64,000 nucleotides of DNA from Sycobia sp. Sy_11 (lineage: Eukaryota; Arthropoda; Insecta; Hymenoptera; Epichrysomallidae): the NCBI GenBank assembly GCA_018907035.1, contig JACCIC010000278.1, forward strand, positions 250,001 to 314,000. The letters run 5' to 3'. The notes under the pieces were generated by a model that was given only the letters and a program-made list of their open reading frames with translations, was not told where the DNA came from and made no database searches. Made by a program: the position numbers and the translations under genes. Every line of letters begins with the position of its first letter. Positions within the stretch are counted from its first letter, which is position 1. Shown here in pieces: positions 21,556 through 32,999 of the stretch.

Positions 21556-22110
21556 AGTTTGGCTTTGACGCTCGAGGGACAGCCACTGTTGGCGTTGTCG
21601 TTCAGTTTCGGTGTCATATTGCAAGAATCAACTTTCATCAGCAGTAATAATTCGATCGAGAAGAGTAGGATCACTTTCAACGTGCTCGAGACAATTTTGA
21701 TCGATGTTTATTCGGTGGGCTTTTTGCTCATCTGAAAGCTTCTTCGGTACCATTTTCCCGCACAACTTTTTCATGACGTAATCTTTGGTTAAAATCTTTC
21801 TAACTGTTTACCGGTTAATGTTGAACTCGCCAGCCGATAGGTCGCGTATAATGCCGTCAGAATCATAGGTCGCCGGTCTTGACAAACTAGGGCGCGTTCG
21901 CGGTGCGTATTCGCGTGGGACCGTACTTGAATTGGCTTGCCGCTCCGCGCCTCGTCTTTGACACTCTCACGGTCTTTTTTAAAATCGGCATACCACAAAA
22001 GTACGTTATTACGATTCGTCAGATCACTACCATACACTTTAAGCACTTTTTCAGTCGTTGACGTATAAAGTAGTTACTGCTTTTGCATAATCATGCTAAC
22101 ACTGCGAAAC
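21556..22110 (-). pseudogene. Mariner transposase copy B2 (truncated)
   Basis: N-terminal half of a mariner transposase related to B1: VLKVYGSDLTNRNNVLLWYA, DFKKDRESVKDEARSGKPIQ, then with a frame break INRXTVRKILTKDYVMKK and DEQKAHRINID, and finally RIITADESXFLQYDTETE with the first catalytic Asp. The rest of the catalytic domain is missing where B1 sequence starts (about 21556). A stop follows ADES. B1 may have inserted into B2, or the two were joined by deletion. Confidence 0.75.
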
Positions 22111-23560
22111 ATTTCCTTGCGGTGAGCATGCATTGCGGGGCCCATGTTAAGGAACTATCGAAGGTAATACCCAGTATTTTAATAGTTGTCGTGTATGTAA
22201 CTCTCATGGTTTAACGGAAATCACGTTAAATCAGAAATAGGCAGTCGATTCACATAGTTCCTAGTACCTAACCGAATGGATTGTGTTTTACTGGCGTCGA
22301 TAGAAGGCCATTAGAAGTCGCCCAAACGAATACATTATACAGGTGCATGTTCATCTTCGTAATTCTTATTCTTAAATAACTAAACTACCCGCTAATATAA
22401 ATAGTAAAATCATCAGCGCAGAGGTGATGTTTACTATATTTGAGAGCTAAGGAAGCATCATTAATGAACAGAGAGAACAGCGATGGAGCAAGTAAGCTAC
22501 CTTGCGGAACCCCAGACGTGCGAGTCATAATAGAGGAATTTTCACCTGTAGTTGAGCTTACGTATTGTTTCCTATTAGACAAAAATGAGACAATCTAGTT
22601 AAGGGAAGCATCAGAAACATCAAAGTGTTCCAGATTGCGTCATAATAGAGGAATATTAACCAAATAGAAAGCTCAACACAAATCGATCACTACCATGAAT
22701 ACAATTTTTTTGTTATCAATGGCTTAGCGAATATCATCGCAAATTTTTAAAACAGCTGTTTATGTGCTATGCAGTTTCCTAAAATCCGACTGGTAGTGGT
22801 CTAGTAAATTATTTTCGGTGATAAACCCGGAAATTTGCTTATATGTAACGCGTTCTAGAACTTTTGATGTAGAGTAGAGCATGCTAATCGGTCTATAATG
22901 ACTATTTCACGTGGCCGTTCACATTTAAGTATTGGAATAAATTTGGCAATTTTCCAAGTAGTTGGGAGTATTCCTAATTGTAAGAAGGAATTATAGATTT
23001 TTACAAGTGTGGGTAAAATTATGGACAGGCTTTGCTTAAGATAATTTATTGGGATGTTATAAATCCCATGGGTATTATAATAGAATCTATAGTAAGAATA
23101 GCTTCGATTACTTCAATCAACTCAATCATGCGATAAAAGAATCGAATGTCTGAGGATATTCTCGCAGGGATCTTTGATCGGAGAGTGCACTATCCTGATG
23201 ATCAGCAATTAAAAATTTGTTGAGATCGTCAAGATTAGTAGGATGTAGAAATGTTTGGTTTACCTTAGATGTAACACCCATTTTATTAATTAATTTCCAT
23301 AGCTCTATATTACTTCTAGCTGCTAGCACTTTATTTGCGTAATAATGTGATCATGCATTACGAGTAGTCGTTTTTAATTTTCTTATGCAGAATCTTGTAC
23401 GTATAAAGGTCAGTGGGGCGGTTAAATTTCCTGTACGAAGTCCATGCTCTATTTCTGGATTTAATAAGCTTTTTAATATCACACATTAACCATGGAGTGG
23501 ATTTACGACTTTTTCGAGTGGAGGTGGGAGAAGAAGTATGAATATCATATATCGAATGAA
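22110..23560 (-). pseudogene. Non-LTR retrotransposon reverse transcriptase (broken)
   Basis: Copies element RNA at a nicked target. Minus-strand pieces in order: STPWLMCDIKKLIKSRNRAW (about 23490), LWKLINKMGV and FLHPTNLDDLNKFL (23329-23126), LGILPTTWKIAKFIPILK, RPISMLYSTSK-like sequence, ICDDIRXAIDNKKIVFMVVI-DL (22740), then SGVPQGSLLAPSLFSLFIND and LCADDFTIYISG (22582-22385), where ADD is the catalytic core. The end reads VTYTTTIKILGITFDSSLTW (22200). This is the layout of a Jockey/CR1/R1-type LINE; the exact clade cannot be fixed by eye. Its endonuclease lies at 24749-25390 beyond an inserted Mutator-like element. Stops and frameshifts are numerous. Confidence 0.8.
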
Positions 23561-23569
23561 AGCAGTATT

Positions 23570-24740
23570 TTACTTTACAACTTTGAAAAAAAATGTTTTT
23601 TTTTTACATTTTCCAAAAATAAATATATTCAAGAATCTCAGCTCAAAATTTTAAAAAGATTCAGGTAGTCTAACTATACCCGACCCGTCCAGCATGAGCG
23701 TCGGATAAGCCACCTGACCTTGTTCGCTGCAGCAGCTATTCCCCTATTGTAAATCATTATAGCTATATATATTCTCATCAAATTATGTACCTTTGCTTCT
23801 CAACATTACCTTTCCTTTATAATTTTGCTTCAGTATTTCGAAGAAAGTTGTGAAGAAACCACAAGTCGTGATTAAAAAAGTGAAGACTTAGATATCAAAT
23901 TAATGAAGGAGTCATCTAAAAACTACAGTCTTGCAATTGAAAGGAATTCAAATTCAGTAGAAGGCATGCGAAACGAGATCTGGGTCCGCTATTACCACAA
24001 AATCTCAACAGTCTCCAAACCATAGCATAAGTACTGTTCAGACAGCTGGTGCAAGTATAAGAAGGCCCAAGCAAACAACGCCTTAAAAAATTATAAACAT
24101 CGTCCTGCTCTTGCTAGTAACGTACAAGAGGTATTGAAACCGATCTACGAAGATCTCACAAGAACAAAGTGTTTCAACTCAACAGTTTGGGCTATGGCAC
24201 CGAAGCATGTCTATAATGGAAAAAAAATCGTTAAAAGTGCATGCCTCACTGCTGCCTGCATTTTTAATGAAGGGTTCAGACCATTTTTGAAAATAATAGA
24301 AATTATGGGCCTGAAAATCGGCTAAACCGCCATGCAGTTCGCAAATATGCGCGACCAAAAACGCATCGTTTGAGAGAACTGCCACTGGACTGAGGATGGT
24401 CAGGAGAGCAGAACTCAAAAAAAGCAGCCTAAATTAGATGAAAATACTCGCCTGGATCAAGTAGAAGGCATATTGTATGGCCCAGGTATCGCTGTTTAAG
24501 CGTAAGATAATTTTTTCTACAATTTTTCACTTACAAAAACTTTAAACGCGTTTTTCTCATAACAGCGTTTTCAAATACCGCGGTAGTGAAAGCTAAAAAA
24601 CTATTGAATCGATTCTTATGCAATTTTGAACACATAATCTATATGTTTGTATCAACCGTCGTAACTACAATCAACTTAACATTTTAATTCTAACTATATT
24701 TTTATTATAAAAAAAGACGGAAAAAAAAAAATTTTTTTCT
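23570..24740 (+). pseudogene. Mutator-like transposase (copy B), inserted into the LINE
   Basis: The plus strand reads SSKNYSLAIERNSNSVEGMR, NEIWVRYYHKISTVSKP, a stop, SDSWCKYKKAQANNALKNYK, HRPALASNVQEVLKPIYEDL, TRTKC, a gap where QRCLGG should be, then FNSTVWAMAPKHVYNGKKIV, ACIFNEGF and a tail to ILYGPGIAV near 24490. The order matches the domain I recall as PF20700 (Mutator-like). The segment with the conserved GGxTQN before NESxN is deleted here, but copy A (4862-5560) keeps it. The flanks 23570-23700 and 24490-24740 are AT-rich and non-coding. LINE sequence resumes on both sides, so this is a nested insertion. Confidence 0.7.
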
Positions 24741-24748
24741 TTCGTATT

Positions 24749-25288
24749 TTAGCCGCCATTTTGTTGATTTTGTACGTACATAAAATATTCTAGTTGGATC
24801 GGTTTCTGGAGTGTTTTCTGGAGTGAAGTCTGGTTGAAATAAATAACCTTTGTAGGGTCACTAACACAAATGTAATCTATTGTGAACTTACTTCCAACGT
24901 GATGAGTAGGTTTGAAGGTAATTGGATTCAATTTACACAATGTGAAAAAATGTTTTAGGATAGTGTGCTGAGTAGAGGTGACTGTCCAATTATTATTAAA
25001 ATCGCCTACCATTATGCAGTGAAATTTAGAAATGCATCTACAATGTCACTCCAAAAGCCACATTTAGAGGAATTGTAAATTATACAAAAAAGGACTTGCA
25101 AACTAATTGCAAACGAAAGGACTTGAAAGACTAATTTGCCCACATATAAAATACAAATAACAAATTTAGGCCTTTAATAAATATTTCAGACTATTCTGAA
25201 TAGTCTATAAGCCTTGTTGAAATCGAATTATGTACAAGGATAGCAACTCCTGTTCCACTTTTGACTCGACCAAAGTGATAAAAATATA

Positions 25289-25331
<43 letters not shown>

Positions 25332-25390
25332 CGTTACTGAGCTGGCACGGCTACAGCTACAACGTTTACAGGAAAATGGATGACGGACGA
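24749..25390 (-). pseudogene. LINE apurinic-type endonuclease (broken)
   Basis: 5' coding part of the LINE whose reverse transcriptase lies at 22110-23560. The minus strand reads GRVKSGTGVAILVHNSISTR (about 25270-25210), later MVGDFNNNWTVTSTQ (25012) and THHVGSKFTIDYICVSD (24905), all signature segments of the AP-endonuclease domain (GGVAIYV, GDFN, IDYI/LV). About 180 bp between them is shortened or out of frame. A (GA)n tract at 25286-25328 interrupts its N-terminal side. Confidence 0.75.
25286..25328. repeat. (GA)n microsatellite
   Basis: Pure AG run inside the LINE endonuclease region. Confidence 0.95.
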
Positions 25391-25399
25391 ATACCAAAG

Positions 25400-26255
25400 C
25401 AACAGCTGTTCATATTCATATTATATAATTTTTTGGATATGTTTGAGGTCAGTGCCAATGACTGAAGGAAGGACAAACAGAGAGTGTCATATATTGGTAT
25501 ATATTGTTTTGTTTTATGGTCTTGGATTTCTTGTTCTCATTCTAACAATTCATCTAAATAATGATTGATTGCGTTAAAGGGAAAAGACACTAAGAACAGG
25601 TGGAGCCAAGCCCCATCGAAAAATTTTGCATGATAATATCCAGAGAAACATAAATCACATCATTCGATGATTAGCAATACGAATTAGAGTCAAACAAATT
25701 TTCGGATTGTTTTACGAGAAGTCCCTTGAAGTTCTGAATATCATGCTTAAGGTAAGATTCCCGATGATCTGACCTACACACTAGCATGCTAAAAGGAAAC
25801 AATCGTTATTACCATATATATCATATATATCTATGTGCATTGGTTTCGTCACTAAGAGACTGGTTACTAAAAGAAAACTGACAAATTTCAATTGATATAT
25901 TTTTGTTTTGTGAATTTAATGGCATATTCTGGTAAAACTGTGCGATTTGGCGAGTATTCGCTTCACATCAGAAACTATACATACTCAATAAATGCCTGAG
26001 ATAATGACAATTACAAACCTGACAATCGTTTTGACAGTTACAATATTTCTAAAGAATATTACAGAATGAAGAATATTGTTATATATATCATCCAGTAAAT
26101 AACGGAACATATGCTCGTTTGTCAAAAGATGTCGTCAACAGTGTATCTCAGACGGAAATGTCAGACCTCATGTATAATATTTGTAGGTTATGTATCTGTC
26201 AACAATTTTATAGTATTATATTTGAGCATTTGTTTCGATGTCATCTATTTTATCG
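25400..26255. other. AT-rich stretch, no gene seen
   Basis: No domain or RNA gene recognised. The open frame at 26111-26389 runs into the mariner but its first half has no family signature. Confidence 0.5.
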
Positions 26256-26259
26256 AAAA

Positions 26260-27258
26260 AAATATTGACAATTTTCCAACCAAAAATTTGCTGAAAGAGC
26301 TGTTTCTATTCTTTAATATGAGGGAAAATGTAGCAGAGGGTTATCGTTTGCTTTCGGAAACTCATGGGGCTGAACGTATTGGTGAATAGCCGTGCCGAGA
26401 ATGGATCAAATGGATCAAAAAATGTGATCTCTCTGGAAAGCCGAAAAGTTTCAGAGACAAGGTATTATGCTTTTCTGGATGAGAATCCATGTCAGATTAA
26501 AGCAGAGCTTGTTGTATTATTTAGCGTCACGATAAAAGTCGTTTCCCGCCGTCTAAAAGGATTGTGACTCATTTAAAAGGTTGAAAACTGAGTGCCGTAT
26601 GAATTGAAGTCGGGAGACATCGAACAGTGATTTTTGATGACCGAAGTGTTGCAGTGGTATAAAAATAAATTATTTTTGAATTGTATTATGACTGTTGCTG
26701 AAAAATGGATTTATTATGATAATCCTAAATGCATTAAAGCATTTAAAAAGCAAGGGGGGTTCGCCCAATCGACACCGAAACGAAACATTCATATAAATAA
26801 GGTCTCGCTTTGCACATAGTGCAATCGAAAGGTTACCGTATACTATAAACTGCTTCCAAGTGATCAAAGAATTGTATCAAACCTATGAATCATTGTACCC
26901 AACCAAACTTATTGGTTTCAAGCGAAAATTACAGGAAAAACTGCCAGAATATTAGACCAGGCATGAGTCCATCAATTTTCATCACAATAACGCTTAGTCA
27001 CATGTTCCTGCTTCGGTCAAAAACTATTTGGAGAATAGTGGATGGAAAATTTTATCTCATCCGCCTGATAGTGTATATCATCAGCGTGATAGCTACATAT
27101 TTCACTCAATGGAAAATGCTACTACTGGAATACGCTTCAGTTTAGTAGAGGGAGTAAAAAATTGGATCAATACGTTCTTGGACCCGAAAGTTGAAAAATT
27201 TTTTTGGTCGGCAATTCATAAATTTCAAGAAGAATGGGAAACATTACAACAATTATAG
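26260..27258 (+). pseudogene. Mariner transposase copy C (broken)
   Basis: Plus-strand transposase of a mariner lineage distinct from copy A. Pieces in order: MRENVAEGYRLLSETHGAER (N-terminal helix), DLSGKPKSFRD, LDENPCQIKAELVVLFSVTI and KVVSRRLKGL (second helix-turn-helix), LNCIMTVAEKWIYYDNPKC, AQSTPKRNIHINKVSLC, YYKLLPSDQRIVSNL, and QEEWETLQQL at the end. In TVAEKWIYYDN the first catalytic Asp of the usual T-x-D-E-K-W is Ala (codon 26697-26699). The second and third Asp lie in frame-shifted sequence near 26970-27065. Short insertions and deletions occur throughout. Confidence 0.8.
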
Positions 27259-27299
27259 CTTCCAATAGACGATATTTGAAATAAAAAATATATGACCAT

Positions 27300-28270
27300 T
27301 TTTTCGTAATAAAACCTCACATTTTGGAAACAAACGCTGGAAACTTACTTGGTCATCCAACAAATACTTATTAATTTACTTTTGAACTACGATTAATAAA
27401 TTCTTTTTATTATATGTGTTTGTAACTTATTACTCGCGAGGATGGGACATCAGACATCGGTAACAAATTTAGCTTAGCTTGAGCGAGCCAATTCTGAAAA
27501 TTTCAGAAATTAACATTATAAATTAAAAACACTCTTCAATTTTTCATAACTATCATAGTCTACTGCTACATTCAATATCGATACACCATAAAGTGAGAAT
27601 TTTTTTGAATAAAAACTTTTCACGTTCATACGTCATTCCAAAGGGAATAATATTTGAACCATAAATGTTGTATATAAACTTCGAATGGATAATACTTTAT
27701 GGACAATACTTAAATTTAACTAAATTACGAACATGCTGGTATACTCAGACTCTATATACTAAGCTAATATTATATCATACATTTTAGACTGTATAAACAT
27801 AAAATATACAATAATATAACCATATTTTAACAGATACAATATAAAATCATTCTAACTTTAACACCCTAGAAACTATACTTTTACAAACATATGAAAATAT
27901 TTTTATATATTTTTAAATATAATCTTTCAAATATTCTTTTCGAATACGCTCACAATGTTAGTAGTTCTTATGAAATACAATGTTTTCACAGTATATTCAT
28001 AATACATATAGAGAACAGTATTAATTTTTAAGTAAAAGAAATATATATCTTCAGAATGGGAGAGTGTAGAATGGTAAAACTTGAAAAGTTCTTCGGAAAT
28101 AGTTATAATGATTACGCTAAAGCTAAACTCAATATATCATCAATATTCTAAGACTTGTCTTTAATAAAAACTTATGCCAAGGTTATAAAATATTCACGAA
28201 ATAAATAAGTTCATGCAATTAAATGTATTAATGCAATGAATATTGGTCACTGTTACAAGATATAATATGA
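27300..28270. other. AT-rich stretch before the exon
   Basis: About 1 kb, AT-rich, with no transposon signature I can recognise; probably intron or intergenic DNA of the host gene that owns the following exon. Confidence 0.4.
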
Positions 28271-28277
28271 ATTTTAG

Positions 28278-28488
28278 ATCTGAACGAACGTGCCATCTAA
28301 GTTCTGATAACATTACTCCTAAATGCAACTGTCCTCCTGGTTATGGGGGAAATAGGTGTCAGAATTGTCTAAAAGGTTATCGTGGGGATCCTTTAAAGGG
28401 TGAGGAATGTACACCTTATAAGTATTGTGACATTCACGGAAGTGTAACCACCAAAATGGACATTGTTACTGATAAATGCAGATGCAAG
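28278..28488 (+). CDS. Exon with a laminin-type EGF-like module (host gene, partial)
   Basis: The only stretch that looks like cellular coding sequence. It is bounded by a splice acceptor (TTTTAG before 28278) and a donor (AAG then GTAATG at 28489). The 211-bp reading has no stop and encodes about 70 residues: SERTCHLSSDNITPKCNCPP, then GYGGNRCQNCLKGYRGDPLK, GEECTPYKYCDIHGSV and DIVTDKCRCK. CNC-PPGYGGNRC-QNC-LKGYRGDP is the C-terminal two-thirds of a laminin EGF module; GSVTTKMDIVTDKCRCK looks like the start of the next, to be continued in another exon. Such tandem modules occur in laminins, perlecan and agrin, which are extracellular-matrix proteins. Ten cysteines are conserved in spacing. 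No neighbouring exon was found within the window, so the gene cannot be named. Confidence 0.6.
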
Positions 28489-28553
28489 GTAATGTATAAA
28501 CTGTGAAATAATTCATCGAAACGTATAACCATGATTTTATTTTCTTACGTGGG

Positions 28554-28557
<4 letters not shown>

Positions 28558-28639
<82 letters not shown>

Positions 28640-28702
28640 TCTCTCTCTCTTTCTCTCTATCTCTCTCTCTCTCACACTCTCTCTCTCTCTCTTTCTCCAT
28701 CT
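28558..28702. repeat. (CT)n microsatellite
   Basis: About 145 bp of CT with a few interruptions. It creates Ser/Leu or Arg/Glu repeat frames that are not genes. It lies in the presumed intron 70 bp after the laminin-EGF exon. Confidence 0.95.
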
Positions 28703-28886
28703 CTTATAAAATGGTTCTGTATGACAAATCATTCCGTATATAGTTTGTGACGACAAATTATATTTTTGTTATTATACATTATATCAACTTCAGAATTGTA
28801 ACCAGAGACTATATTTTTTTTAGTTTGAACAAAAGATATGATGGCAAAATAGGGTTTTTTACCCAACAACCTCGAAACTATGTATG

Positions 28887-28893
<7 letters not shown>

Positions 28894-28937
<44 letters not shown>
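28894..28937. repeat. (TA)n microsatellite
   Basis: TA run flanked by TATG repeats. Confidence 0.95.
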
Positions 28938-28945
<8 letters not shown>

Positions 28946-29059
28946 CAAAAGCCAATATCCATTGTCTGCTTAAATAATATGCTATGCGCATACCAACATT
29001 TTGCTTGAATTTCATTTTATTATGTTATTAATAATTTATTGTAGTAATAAGTTTTATTT

Positions 29060-29116
29060 CAGAGTCTACGTGGGTGAACATGAACAAGGACAGTCTGACT
29101 GTCATTATTTTAGCTA
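29060..29116. repeat. Penelope pseudo-LTR fragment
   Basis: The sequence around GTCTACGTGGGTGAACATG and the palindrome GACAGTCTGACTGTC (29089-29103) followed by ATTATTTTAGC matches the right arm of the inverted repeat at 57770-57810 and, in reverse, 32655-32690. It is a short dispersed copy of the same family. Confidence 0.65.
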
Positions 29117-29119
29117 ATA

Positions 29120-30030
29120 TATTATATTATAAAGAGTGTAAGATCGATAAAATATTTATTAATTTATATAAAATACTTTCCAAATACGTTCTAAATATAC
29201 TAACACAAAAAATATTCTATAATGAAACTAAACATCAGTTCAATGGTATAGTCAGATGTTCTACTGATTGTGATAAATGGAAACATAATAATCTATGTTC
29301 GTAGCATATTAAGAAATTTACAACTTATAAAGCTTATATGCATTTTATGAAAACTTTATATAAAATATTTTTCTAAATTCAGTAATATATATTAAGATAA
29401 AAATCCATACATAATAATATATTGTAAATCTTTTCATAGTAAAAAAAATATTCATAAACTAAAATAATATTTATAGAAAATGTTTTTTAAAAATCTTCCA
29501 AAGTAGATTAACGACAAATAAATTATATAACACAAATATGTCTTGAAATAATGGACCATAAAAATAAATAGCTAAATGTATTGTATATGCAATCCTCGAA
29601 ATAACAGGATCTATAAGTTTACATAAATATATCTAAAACTCACTAATGGAAATGAAGCTTAGTTCTTTTTAATGATGTAAAAGTTAGTTTTTCAATTATA
29701 TATAATTTAAAAATTAGTTCTAAAAGTTCTAGAATTTGAATTCAGGATATTGAAATAATTTTATAAAAATGTATAGAGTATCTTGGGCTTAGGTATTAAG
29801 GGCATCTGACTGTTTATTATCGTTAAGTACCGAACTTTACTTGTCAAATTGAAATTTGTGATGGTCCAAGTTGAATTCCTGATAACCGAGTTTTTTGGAT
29901 TTTTCTTTTTAGAAAACAGTGTTTTATTATTTCATTGAGGCGAAAAATTAAAATATTTAATCAGAATCCTTCAAAAAAATATTATATCATCTGTTCAAAT
30001 AAATAAATAATATCTTCTTATATAAAATTC
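29120..30030. other. AT-rich stretch, no gene seen
   Basis: No recognisable domain. An open frame at 29074-29304 is AT-rich, and its peptide has no family I know. Confidence 0.5.
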
Positions 30031-30045
30031 TTATATATAATTAGC

Positions 30046-30440
30046 TCAGAATAAACTGCAACTCTTCTTTTTTGCCTGGCAAGCAAAGACAATGCGATAT
30101 TGTATCGATTCTATGGCACTTTCAGTCAAATCGTGTGACATCCATTTTCCTTCTTTATGAATAATTCCCATCGCATTTACACGTTTGCCAACTGCTCTGT
30201 CACTGATTTCTAACTTATTAGCGAGTTCCTTCGACGTTTGAGCTGAGTTTTCGTCTAATAATGCTTGCAATTCGCTATCTTCAAACTTTTTCAGTATTTC
30301 AGAATATTCTTTGTCATCAGTATATCCACTTCTAAACCACTGAAACCACTCGTTACATGTTGTAAGCAAAGGAGCTTGTTCGCCATAACATTATTGAAGC
30401 AATCAATCAGTTTCTACTACACTTTTTTCAAATCACAATA
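30046..30440 (-). pseudogene. Mariner transposase N-terminal fragment (copy D)
   Basis: The minus strand reads NEWFQWFRSGYTDDKEYSEI, then KKFEDSELQALLDENSAQTS, KELANKLEISDRAVGKRVNA and MGIIHKEGKWMSHDLTESAI. This is the paired helix-turn-helix DNA-binding part of a mariner transposase in the same broad lineage as copy C (LDEN-Q, then KxxSxRLxxxG). The reading is open for 107 residues, then ends where the catalytic domain should begin (YRIVFACQAKKKS). The element is truncated on its 3' side. Confidence 0.75.
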
Positions 30441-30719
30441 GTCTAAAAGGACATGTCGAAAAAACGATTTGTCACGATTCATTTTTCACTGATCAAAAAA
30501 TTATAATATTTACACAAATGATGGCGCCTGACCTTTTGTATTATTTATATCGCCATCTAAACGTGAAGGTTAGAAACTAAGTTCGCCTCTTCCAATATAT
30601 AAAAAAGAATGTGGTTTTAGGTATGTCCTTTGTAGGCGCCGAAACTACTGCGTCGATCGCCTTCAAATTTTAACCATGTATTCTATTATAAGTGGTGAGA
30701 ATTAGATGATATACTATCA

Positions 30720-30756
30720 TCTCTCTCTCTCTCTGTCGCTCCCTCTGTCTCTAGCT
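30720..30756. repeat. CT-rich simple sequence
   Basis: Imperfect CTCTCT run with GTCGCTCCCTCTGTCTC. Confidence 0.8.
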
Positions 30757-30799
30757 ACCATAAAGCATGGGAATTTTATGCGTTCCTAAATGCATTGAC

Positions 30800-30826
30800 A
30801 CCCGTGGACCCCACGTTATTGGGCGC
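30800..30826 (-). promoter_or_regulatory. Primer-binding-site-like sequence (tRNA-Lys type)
   Basis: On the minus strand the reading is TGGCGCCCAATAACGTGGGG. The complement of the 3' end of insect tRNA-Lys is TGGCGCCCAACGTGGGGC, so this matches apart from a two-base insertion. It adjoins the LTR-like block at 30827-31545 on the side expected for a minus-strand 5' LTR. A similar site lies at 59966-59993. Confidence 0.5.
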
Positions 30827-31545
30827 CATTTATAACCTCATTTTTGCGAGGCTATCTTACCTTTGCGGACGCTGTTGCTGCTACTCTATTACAGAAATAG
30901 GGATGCGGGAAAAGGGGAAGAATAAAACATGCGCATAGGATAAGAATTGTATAAACTCTTAAAATTTATTAACGCTAGTATAACACTTGCATATATAAAT
31001 ATTTATTTTTCGATTTACATGGTCTTCAGTCTAGCTAGCATCTCAGTTTGCGGTTACGCATGAATTGACAAATTCCGAGCGGGTGCAATTATGGAATATA
31101 TGTATGCGTGCCTCGCGAAGCACAAACGCGGCCATGTTGTGCGGGGCGTTATGCGCACTTGGAGACCGGGAGGACTCGAAGCATCTAAATGGTATATTAA
31201 TAATGACGGTACTTGCCAAGGAGGGATCCGTTGTTATCCTCTGGGGCAAGCCTCTGCACCATTTTCCTATTGATGGGCTCGGCGATGGCGGCGTCAGACG
31301 ACGGCGTATACGTAATGGCAGTGGGCCATCGATGGATGACAGTCAAGCACACTTGGAACGATGCTTGGGTAAAGTCTGGGCATCTCGCATTTCTGTTCGA
31401 ACGCGAAGGTGCAGTCGTACACACGACCAGGATAGCAGAAATCTATTTCCCTCTTTTGCCGCGGATGATTGCACTGCACTGGTGTGTGTGGGAGTAGGTG
31501 AAATCTTGTATATCCATCGGTATACACTCGAGAAACGATAACTAG
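30827..31545 (-). repeat. LTR-like block, minus orientation
   Basis: CpG-rich block in AT-rich DNA with a primer-binding-site-like sequence next to it. AATAAA signals lie on the minus strand near 31005 and 30970. A plus-strand open frame of 158 residues (31065-31541) and several overlapping ones fill it, but all are typical of a stop-poor GC-rich stretch and match no family. The far end (near 31545) was not fixed, and no second LTR was found. Confidence 0.45.
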
Positions 31546-31549
31546 GGTG

Positions 31550-32555
31550 CATAGTCGATGAGAGCCGAATGCTAATTGTTTCGGCTCATCGATATATCGC
31601 ACGATATATCGATAATTTCTTTTTCATAATTGTGATCGTTGAAAACGACGATCTACATATATATATGTATGTTGCTAAGCTAGACCCACGTGCTGTAAGT
31701 AAGTCCCATTAATATCGGGTAATCCCAGTTAATCTTTTTGGGTTTTTCTCCAGTTTTCTTCTCTCTTTCTCGGTCTTATATATATAAGACAGATATAGAT
31801 CAAATATGTTAATACTTATAAAATGCTACAAAAATATGAAAAGAATTCATATAATTTTTGGAAAAAATTTTAATCTATATCTAGAATTTAAAAAATTCTA
31901 TATCTAGAATTTGTAAACATAAATAATTTGCTGGTAATGATCATTATTATTGTCTCAATGTTAAGTTAATTTTAGGAAAGCGAATTTGTTGCAATATAAT
32001 TGTTTTTGTTAAATAGGGAAACAAAATAAATATAATACATTAAATATTTTACGTAAGAAAGAAGAAGGCAAATAAGAATATATTTATAAGAATATATACC
32101 CCGTAGATGTTACCTATAAACATTTTTTTCTATATAAATAATTCACGTTCATATATTAATTTAAATACCGTGAATATGTAGGTATTGGTGCTGACTGAAA
32201 TTCATGCGAAAAAAATGGTCTATGAGATAGCATCTTCTTGAGCTAGATGCTGACCACGTGTATAAACTTCTATTATATTTATTCCTGTCGACAAGGCATT
32301 GAAAACATAATTTTGTTATTACGTTCGTACAAGAAATTATGTTACACTTTAAGTAATTTTCATGATATATTTTTTTCTTTGCATGTTCTTCTCGAAGATT
32401 TAACTAATCTATTTTATACGAATTCTAATTTAAAGTGCATAATTAATGAAAAGTAAATATTTTTGATTATGGTTTTGCACTTTCACCTTAGAGTATATAC
32501 ATTTAAAGTAATTTAATTGTGCTTATGTCGACGGTTTTTAGATAAATTAATAAAT
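31550..32555. other. AT-rich stretch, no gene seen
   Basis: Includes a pair of TATATCGATAA/CGATATATCG palindromic bits near 31590-31612 and a TCTATATCTAGAATTT direct repeat near 31875-31912. No coding signature. Confidence 0.45.
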
Positions 32556-32565
32556 ATTTCTATAG

Positions 32566-32880
32566 GTTTTACAGTCCAATTAAACAAATTAAATTTAATA
32601 TCAATATATATTTACATCAATATTAATAAATATTAATATATAATTAATTGGAAATTATAATGACAGTCAGACTGTCCTCGTTTAAAATCATCTCCATAGA
32701 CTAAACTGAAATAAACAAATATTAACTGAAAAAAATTCTTTATTAGTAAATTACATTCTAAATGTCTCGACTACCTGTACCTAATTTGTAATCGGCTATA
32801 GTTAGCCAACGTTCGAGCTCGCTACGGCTCGTTATCTAGGACTAAACTAAACCTTATATTAATATTCTAATTTATATATA
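32566..32880 (-). repeat. Penelope pseudo-LTR unit 2
   Basis: Carries the outer TTTACAGTCCAAT, the 15-nt palindrome at 32662-32676, CCATAGACTAAACTGAAAT, AACTGAAAAAAATTC and the core AGCCAACGTTCGAGCTCGCT. The core at 32808-32840 is degraded compared with unit 1 (GAACG instead of GAAACG on the minus strand). Confidence 0.7.
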
Positions 32881-32999
32881 TCCCTATCCCCACTAAACTA
32901 AAAATGTAGTAATTTGAATATAGAATCCCCCCTCTACAAGCAATGAATTTATATTAATATTAATACATCAATATACAAAAAATAATAAAAATAAAAAAT

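Noticed and set aside
28466..28756. Arg-Glu repeat protein on the minus strand
   Set aside because: Direct translation of the (CT)n microsatellite.
30800..30826. 3' part of a tRNA-Lys gene
   Set aside because: No acceptor, D-arm or anticodon arm could be found upstream; a primer-binding site next to an LTR-like block explains it better.
31065..31541. 158-residue open frame as a host gene
   Set aside because: Lies in a CpG-rich LTR-like block with open frames in several phases on both strands and no domain; stop-poor composition is enough to explain it.
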